NCBI GenBank assembly: GCA_949742895.1
Contig: CATJRT010000205.1
Coordinates: forward strand, 1 to 19,021
DNA length: 19,021 bases
Source: an uncultured Eubacteriales bacterium
GTDB lineage: Bacteria > Bacillota_A > Clostridia > Oscillospirales > Oscillospiraceae
Direction: 5' to 3'
How positions within the stretch are numbered: position 1 is the first letter of the stretch; the number at the start of each line of letters is the position of its first letter. The notes under the pieces are model-generated. The model worked only from the letters and a program-made list of their open reading frames with translations, made no database searches and was not told where the DNA came from. This document shows, in pieces, positions 14,309-19,021 of the stretch. Both the position numbers and the translations under genes were made by a program.

Positions 14309-16144
14309 ATGATTCCGGGAAATCTGAATGAAATCACTGATTTGCAGGCGAAGCTGCTGTGCGGCCAGCTCCGGGCGCAGATTGTGGACAGCGTGTCCCG
14401 CACTGGGGGCCATCTGGCGTCCAGCCTGGGGGTGGTGGAGGCCACTGTGGCCATCCACCGGGTGTTCGACCTGGAAACTGACCGGCTGGTGTTCGACGTG
14501 GGTCACCAGTGCTATGCCCACAAAATCCTCACCCAGCGGGGCGGACAGATGGACACCCTGCGCAAGCTGGGGGGACTGTCCGGCTTTCCAAAGCCCCGGG
14601 AGCACCGGACAGACGCGTTCATCGCGGGCCACGCCTCCAACGCCGTGTCGGTGGCCTTGGGCATGGCCCGGGCCAGAACCCGCACCGGAGAGCGCTACAG
14701 CGTGCTGGCCCTGCTGGGGGACGGCGCTATGACCGGCGGGCTGGCTTACGAGGGGCTGTCCGACGCGGGGCAAAGCGGAGAACCGCTGGTGGTCATCCTC
14801 AACGACAATGGGATGTCCATCACCAAAAACGTGGGCGGCGTGGCGCGGCACTTGGCCCACCAGCGGCTGAAGCCTCAGTACCTGCAATTCAAGAAGGTTT
14901 ACCGCCGGATGACGGGGGCCACCGCCGCAGGACGTGCGGTGTACCGTTTTACCCACCGTACCAAGCAGGTGGTGAAGGACGCGCTGCTCCATTGCAGTAT
15001 GTTCGAGGATATGGGCTTTACCTATCTGGGCCCGGTGGACGGGCACGATGTGGTCTATCTTACCCGGCTGCTGCGGTACGCCAGGGAGCTGAACTGCCCA
15101 GTACTGCTCCACATCAAGACGGTGAAGGGGAAGGGGTACGCTCCGGCGGAAAAGGAGCCGGACCGCTTCCATGGGGTGGGCCCATTCTGCAAGGAGGACG
15201 GGACGCCCTTGTCCTCCAGCGGTGGGGAAACCTTTTCCTCCGTGTTTGGGCGGACCCTGTGCGAGCTGGCTGGGGAGCACCCGGAAATTGCGGCGGTAAC
15301 CGCCGCAATGAAGGATGGCACTGGGTTGGACGAGTTTGCCCGGCGGTTTCCTGGACGTTTCTTTGACGTGGGTATCGCTGAGGGTCATGCGGTGGCCATG
15401 GCGGCGGGGATGGCCAAGCAGCGCATGACGCCGGTGGCGGCCATCTATTCCTCTTTCCTTCAGCGGGCCTACGATATGCTGCTGCACGACGTGGCTATCC
15501 AGGGCCTCCATGTGGTGCTGGGGGTGGACCGGGCTGGCCTGGTGGGCGAGGATGGCGAGACCCACCACGGCGTGTTCGACGTGGGGTATCTCAGCACCAT
15601 CCCCGGCATGAAGATTTACTGCCCTGCCAGCTTTGAAGAGCTGCGTTCTATGCTCCGCTATGCCGCGCTGAAGGTCCATGGGCCGGCGGCAGTTCGCTAC
15701 CCTAGGGGGGGCGAGGGTGCGTTTAAGGGGATGGGCGGCATTGAGGGCTCGGTGTCCGTCCGTCCGGGAAAGGATATTACCCTTGTGGCCTACGGCACTA
15801 TGGTGAATGAGGCTTTGGAGGCGGCGCGGCTGCTGGAGGTCCGGGGCTGCTCCGCCCAGGTGCTCAAGCTGAACAGTATTGCCCCGCTGGATATGGACGG
15901 GGTGGCAGACTGCGCGGTCCGGACCGGGCGTATAGTGATAACGGAGGAGTGCATGGACGTGGGCTGCGTGGGCAGGCAGATCGCCGCAGGGCTGGCCCTG
16001 CGGGGGGTGCAGGCCAGGGTAGCGCTGGTGAACCTGGGGGACAGGTTTGTCCAGCATGGCACCGTGGCGGAGCTGCGCCAGCTTTGCGGAATCGACGGCA
16101 GCTCCATCTGCCGGAAGGCGCTGGAGGTGATGGGCCGTGGCTAA
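14309..16144 (+). CDS. dxs: 1-deoxy-D-xylulose-5-phosphate synthase
   Basis: This 611-residue thiamine-diphosphate enzyme joins pyruvate and glyceraldehyde-3-phosphate to give DXP, the entry step of the MEP isoprenoid pathway. Expected residues are present: His35 in GGHLASSLG, GHQCYAHK (65–72), the cofactor motif GDGAMTGG (137–144) ending in NDN (165–167), the catalytic Glu358 in IAEGHAV, and DGETHHGVFD (415–424) with RYPRG later on. The length is close to the usual 620. AAAGGAGG (14292–14299) lies nine bases before the ATG. Its end overlaps tlyA by eight bases. A 713-codon open frame lies antisense to it, but that is a GC-rich shadow. Confidence 0.97.
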   Translation: MIPGNLNEITDLQAKLLCGQLRAQIVDSVSRTGGHLASSLGVVEATVAIHRVFDLETDRLVFDVGHQCYAHKILTQRGGQMDTLRKLGGLSGFPKPREHRTDAFIAGHASNAVSVALGMARARTRTGERYSVLALLGDGAMTGGLAYEGLSDAGQSGEPLVVILNDNGMSITKNVGGVARHLAHQRLKPQYLQFKKVYRRMTGATAAGRAVYRFTHRTKQVVKDALLHCSMFEDMGFTYLGPVDGHDVVYLTRLLRYARELNCPVLLHIKTVKGKGYAPAEKEPDRFHGVGPFCKEDGTPLSSSGGETFSSVFGRTLCELAGEHPEIAAVTAAMKDGTGLDEFARRFPGRFFDVGIAEGHAVAMAAGMAKQRMTPVAAIYSSFLQRAYDMLLHDVAIQGLHVVLGVDRAGLVGEDGETHHGVFDVGYLSTIPGMKIYCPASFEELRSMLRYAALKVHGPAAVRYPRGGEGAFKGMGGIEGSVSVRPGKDITLVAYGTMVNEALEAARLLEVRGCSAQVLKLNSIAPLDMDGVADCAVRTGRIVITEECMDVGCVGRQIAAGLALRGVQARVALVNLGDRFVQHGTVAELRQLCGIDGSSICRKALEVMGRG

Positions 16145-16946
16145 AAAGCGTGTAGATGTGCTGATAGTGGAGCAGGGGCTGGCGGACAGCCGGCAGAAGG
16201 CTCAGGCTATCATTATGGCAGGGCAGGTATATGCCGGGGAGCGGCGGATGGACAAGGCCGGGGCCATGGTGGACGAGGGCACGGCGCTGGAGGTCCGGGG
16301 GCCGGCTCTGCGCTATGTCAGCCGGGGCGGGCTGAAGCTGGAGAAGGCCATGAAGTGCTTCCCTATCACACTGGAGGGCAAGACTGTTGCCGATATCGGG
16401 GCCTCCACCGGGGGATTCACCGATTGTATGCTGCAAAACGGCTCGGCAAAGGTGTATGCTGTGGACGTGGGCTATGGACAGCTTGCCTGGTCTATCCGGA
16501 ACGATCCCCGTGTGGTGTGCCTGGAGCGGACCAACGCCCGCTATCTTACCGCAGGGCAGATACCGGAGCCGCTGGACTTTGCGTCCATCGATGTGTCCTT
16601 TATCTCACTAGGGCTGATTTTGCCTGCTCTGCGTCCGCTGATGAGGGATGGAGGGCAGGTGGCCGCCCTGGTGAAGCCCCAGTTTGAGGCGGGCCGGGAA
16701 AAGGTTGGCAAAAAGGGTGTGGTCCGGGACCCGGCGGTCCATCTGGAGGTGCTGGAGCAGTTTCTGGTCCACGCCCATCAGGCGGATTTTTCCGTGAGAG
16801 GTTTGGACTTCTCTCCCATCCGCGGGCCGGAGGGGAACATTGAATACCTGGGGTATTTGTGTACAGGCGGCGGAGAGGACTGTCCCATGGATCTGCGTGA
16901 GCTGGTCCGAAAATCTCACGAGACGCTGGAGGGAGAGGGATCATGA
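16137..16946 (+). CDS. tlyA: TlyA-family rRNA 2'-O-methyltransferase
   Basis: This 269-residue protein has an N-terminal S4 RNA-binding domain (about 4–62, 'KRVDVLIVEQGLADSRQKAQAIIMAGQVYAG') and an FtsJ/RrmJ-type methyltransferase domain. The SAM-binding motif is VADIGASTGGFTDCML (84–99), and the K-D-K-E tetrad is seen as Lys67, Asp152, Lys180 and Glu236. Characterised members methylate cytidines of 16S and/or 23S rRNA, which affects capreomycin sensitivity; some are annotated as hemolysins. The start is a GTG at 16137 inside the end of dxs, backed by GGAGGTGAT (16123–16131) at ideal spacing. Its stop overlaps nadK by four bases. Confidence 0.94.
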   Translation: MAKKRVDVLIVEQGLADSRQKAQAIIMAGQVYAGERRMDKAGAMVDEGTALEVRGPALRYVSRGGLKLEKAMKCFPITLEGKTVADIGASTGGFTDCMLQNGSAKVYAVDVGYGQLAWSIRNDPRVVCLERTNARYLTAGQIPEPLDFASIDVSFISLGLILPALRPLMRDGGQVAALVKPQFEAGREKVGKKGVVRDPAVHLEVLEQFLVHAHQADFSVRGLDFSPIRGPEGNIEYLGYLCTGGGEDCPMDLRELVRKSHETLEGEGS

Positions 16947-17812
16947 AAGTAGTGCTCAGCCCCAATCCCTACCGGGACCGGGGCTTGAAGGCGGCGCAGT
17001 CCGCCCGGCGCATTTTGGAAAAATGCGGGGTAGAGGCTACGATCTGCCTGCCCTTCGAGCTGGACGAGCACAGCCGTCTGGAGTTGCCCGCCGGGCTGCG
17101 GCTGAGCCGGCTGGGTGACGAGCTGGCAGGGGCGGATGTGCTGGTGTGCTTCGGTGGAGACGGCACCATCCTCCATGCCGCCCGGGAGGCCACCCCAAGG
17201 AACATCCCGGTGTTGGGTGTGAATATGGGCAGCATTGGCTTTATGGCGGAGCTGGAGCAGGGGGAGTTGCCGCTGCTGTCCCGGCTGGCCGGGGGTAGGT
17301 TCGCTGTGGAGCGGCGGATGATGCTGGACGTGGCGGTGCGCCGGGAGGGGAAAACGGTGTTTACTGAGACCGCCCTCAACGACGCGGTGGTCACTAAGGG
17401 GGCGGTGGCCCGGGTGTTGGATCTGGAGGTGACGGGGGATCGGGTGGTCATCTCGTCCTTTTCCGGGGACGGGCTGGTGGTATCCACCCCCACCGGCTCC
17501 ACCGCCTACTCCATGGCAGCGGGAGGGCCCATTGTGGAACCTACGGCGGAGAACATCATTATTGCCCCCATCTGTGCCCACTCCCTCCACGCCAAGCCCT
17601 TTGTGCTGGACAGCGCACGGGCCGTAGGGGTCCGGGTAGCGCCAGGGAGCAAAAAAACCGCCTACCTGTCGGTAGACGGCGGGCGGGCCTTCCGGGTACA
17701 GCAGGGGGACTGGGTGGAGTGCCGCCGGTCCCGGCGTATGACACAGCTTGTGCGGCTCACCGGGCGGAGCTTTTATGAGCGGATTAACCAGAAGCTTGGG
17801 AAATCGGACTAG
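16943..17812 (+). CDS. nadK: NAD kinase
   Basis: This 289-residue cytoplasmic enzyme phosphorylates NAD to NADP and so supplies reductant for, among others, the MEP pathway encoded beside it. The hallmarks are GGDGT (71–75), NMGSIGFM (94–101), LND at 145–147 and the glycine-rich GDGLVVSTPTGSTAYS (175–190). The start ATG overlaps the tlyA stop (ATGA), with GGAGGGAGAGG ahead. It is the last gene of the packed operon; a hairpin follows 22 bases after its stop. Confidence 0.96.
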   Translation: MKVVLSPNPYRDRGLKAAQSARRILEKCGVEATICLPFELDEHSRLELPAGLRLSRLGDELAGADVLVCFGGDGTILHAAREATPRNIPVLGVNMGSIGFMAELEQGELPLLSRLAGGRFAVERRMMLDVAVRREGKTVFTETALNDAVVTKGAVARVLDLEVTGDRVVISSFSGDGLVVSTPTGSTAYSMAAGGPIVEPTAENIIIAPICAHSLHAKPFVLDSARAVGVRVAPGSKKTAYLSVDGGRAFRVQQGDWVECRRSRRMTQLVRLTGRSFYERINQKLGKSD

Positions 17813-17834
17813 GAACCTGTATTCACAGCCAAAA

Positions 17835-17878
17835 TCGCCGGACGGACGAGGGATTTTCCGTCAGGCGAGGCCAGTTTT
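17835..17878 (+). terminator. Hairpin with short T-run after nadK
   Basis: Arms TCGCCGGACGGA (17835–17846) and TCCGTCAGGCGA (17857–17868) form 12 base pairs with one mismatch around a ten-base loop; TTTT follows at 17875–17878. It could end the nusB–nadK operon or attenuate entry into argR–recN. The 190 bases between nadK and argR hold no other clear feature; TATACT at 17885–17890 might be a -10 but has no good -35. Confidence 0.6.
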
Positions 17879-18002
17879 CACAGGTATACTTGTGTGTATG
17901 ACAAGAAAATGAACGAAGCATGGCGGGAAAAGACCCGCTCAGACAGCGGCTTGAGGTTGTGGATACAGGTTCTAAGACCAAAGCGGAAAGGGTGTGGGCA
18001 GG

Positions 18003-18458
18003 TTGAAATCAAGACGGCAGGCGGAAATCCTGCGGATCATCAGCCAGCAGGATGTGGAGACCCAGGAGCAGATTTTGGACAGTTTGCGGGAGAGCGGTAT
18101 TCGGGCCACCCAGGCCACCATTTCCCGGGACATTAAAGAGCTGAACCTGGTCAAACAGCCGGCGGACAACGGTAGCTACCGCTATGTAGTGGCTGCGGCC
18201 CGGCCTGCTCCCCGGGCCTTTGCGGGGCGGCTGCAAAACATCTTCAAGGAGGGCGTCATCTCCTGCGACACGGCCCAGAACATTGTGGTGGTCAAGACCA
18301 TGCCTGGTCTGGCCCCGGCAGCCGGGGCGGCGCTGGACGGGATGGAAATTGACGGACTGGTGGGCTCCCTGGCCGGAGACGACACAGCCATCCTCATCAT
18401 GCGCACTGTTTCCATGGCGGAGGAGCTTTGCAAAGAGATCGAATCTATGCTGGATTGA
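18003..18458 (+). CDS. argR: Arginine repressor ArgR/AhrC
   Basis: This 151-residue hexameric transcription factor represses arginine biosynthesis and often activates its catabolism when arginine is bound. The N-terminal winged helix (1–65) contains TQATISRDIKELNLVK (36–51). The C-terminal domain carries the arginine-binding GSLAGDDTAILI (121–132) with the GDD at 125–127. I chose the TTG at 18003 because it gives the family's usual start (MKSRRQAEILRII) and lies about ten bases after AAAGGG; a GTG at 17994, nine bases earlier, is the alternative but sits almost on that ribosome site. It precedes recN by 12 bases, the standard Firmicutes pairing. Confidence 0.94.
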   Translation: MKSRRQAEILRIISQQDVETQEQILDSLRESGIRATQATISRDIKELNLVKQPADNGSYRYVVAAARPAPRAFAGRLQNIFKEGVISCDTAQNIVVVKTMPGLAPAAGAALDGMEIDGLVGSLAGDDTAILIMRTVSMAEELCKEIESMLD

Positions 18459-18470
18459 GGGTGACGGGTC

Positions 18471-19021
18471 ATGCTATCCCTACTTCATATTGAAAACATC
18501 GCGGTGATTTCCGCCGCAGATATCACCTTTGACAGGGGGTTCAACGTGCTCACCGGCGAGACCGGCGCGGGTAAGTCCATTGTCATCGACGCCATCGGAG
18601 CCATTATGGGGGAGCGTACCAGCCGGGACCTCATCCGTACCGGGGCCAAGACCGCCCGTGTTTCGGCGGTGTTCCGGGAGCTGCCGGCGCTGGAATGGTT
18701 TGAGCGGCAGGGCATTGCCCCCGACGAGAATGGGGAGCTGCTCATCGAGCGTACCATCCAGGGGGACGGGAAAAACGTCTGCCGGGTGAACGGGCGGCCC
18801 CTGCTGGTGACCCAGCTCCGGGAGCTGGGCTGTCAGCTTTTAAACATCCATGGCCAGCACGATGGCCAGCAGCTTTTGGATGAGGAGTGCCACCTGAGCT
18901 ATCTGGACAGCTTTGGCAGGACGGAGGAAAAGCAGTCCGCCTTTTCCTCCGCCTATGAGAAGGTGCGCACGGTGCGCAGGGAATTGGACAGCCTCCAGAT
19001 GGGGGACGCGGAAAAGGCCCG
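18471..19021 (+). CDS. recN: DNA repair ATPase RecN, 5' part
   Basis: These are the first 183 residues of an SMC-like protein that acts early in double-strand-break repair; the gene runs past the window end (full length about 550–560). Visible features are the N-terminal LSLLHIENIAVI, Walker A GETGAGKS (29–36), and the RecN hallmark NIHGQHDGQQLL (125–136), followed by the start of the coiled coil. GAGGGTGA overlapping the argR stop serves as ribosome site. In related genomes spoIVB and spo0A often follow, which could be tested in the next window. Confidence 0.96.
   Translation, partial: MLSLLHIENIAVISAADITFDRGFNVLTGETGAGKSIVIDAIGAIMGERTSRDLIRTGAKTARVSAVFRELPALEWFERQGIAPDENGELLIERTIQGDGKNVCRVNGRPLLVTQLRELGCQLLNIHGQHDGQQLLDEECHLSYLDSFGRTEEKQSAFSSAYEKVRTVRRELDSLQMGDAEKA

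Noticed and set aside
13916..16057. A 713-codon open frame on the minus strand opposite ispA and dxs
   Set aside because: dxs on the plus strand has every expected active-site motif; the antisense frame has no recognisable domain, no ribosome site, and is a common shadow in GC-rich DNA.
17894..18136. An 80-codon GTG-start frame ahead of and into argR
   Set aside because: It overlaps argR in another frame, has no ribosome site and no family resemblance.

Overview
The window is about 19 kb of GC-rich (roughly 60%) chromosomal DNA. It most likely comes from an anaerobic gut Clostridia of the Oscillospiraceae / Flavonifractor type. The evidence is the gene order nusB–(TsaD-like)–xseA–xseB–ispA–dxs–tlyA–nadK–argR–recN, which is typical of Clostridia, together with a DUF4830 lipobox-less anchored protein, strong Shine-Dalgarno sites and consensus sigma-A promoters. 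No mobile elements, CRISPR arrays, rRNA or tRNA genes were seen. This is an inference from content and synteny; no search was run.

Layout. (1) 1–3146: the 3' part of a plus-strand amino-sugar operon. It holds two ABC sugar permeases (the first truncated by the window edge), an N-acetylneuraminate lyase (nanA) and glucosamine-6-phosphate deaminase (nagB). A large hairpin lies between permease and lyase, and a second hairpin closes the operon. Together they read as sialic-acid uptake and catabolism; nanE, nanK, nagA and the binding protein would have to lie elsewhere, probably upstream. (2) 3160–5870: a minus-strand DUF4830 membrane-anchored protein, a 16S rRNA pseudouridine synthase (rsuA), and a CdaR/PucR-type regulator with its own strong promoter and a terminator. 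(3) 5892–10250: a cell-envelope module of ftsE, ftsX, a secreted coiled-coil M23 (LytM) endopeptidase and an S41 PDZ-protease. A perfect TTGACA-N17-TATAAT promoter drives ftsE. It is flanked by two oppositely oriented sites that each match the WalR (YycF) consensus TGTWAH-N5-TGTWAH exactly. (4) 10358–17878: tandem terminators, then a tightly packed housekeeping operon from nusB to nadK with mostly overlapping start/stop codons. It includes a divergent TsaD/Kae1-family paralogue of unknown role. (5) 17835–19021: a hairpin leader, then argR and the 5' end of recN.

How the genes work together. The first operon feeds host-derived sialic acid towards fructose-6-phosphate. The ftsEX module is expected to couple an ATP-driven membrane complex to activation of a peptidoglycan hydrolase, under control of the cell-wall stress two-component system if the WalR boxes are real. 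The long operon mixes transcription antitermination (NusB), DNA repair (ExoVII, RecN), isoprenoid precursor and farnesyl-PP synthesis (Dxs, IspA), rRNA methylation (TlyA), NADP supply (NadK) and arginine regulation (ArgR). No wholly new multi-gene system is evident. The observations most worth checking are the paired WalR-like boxes at ftsEX, the M23 enzyme in the CwlO/PcsB position, and the shortened TsaD paralogue.
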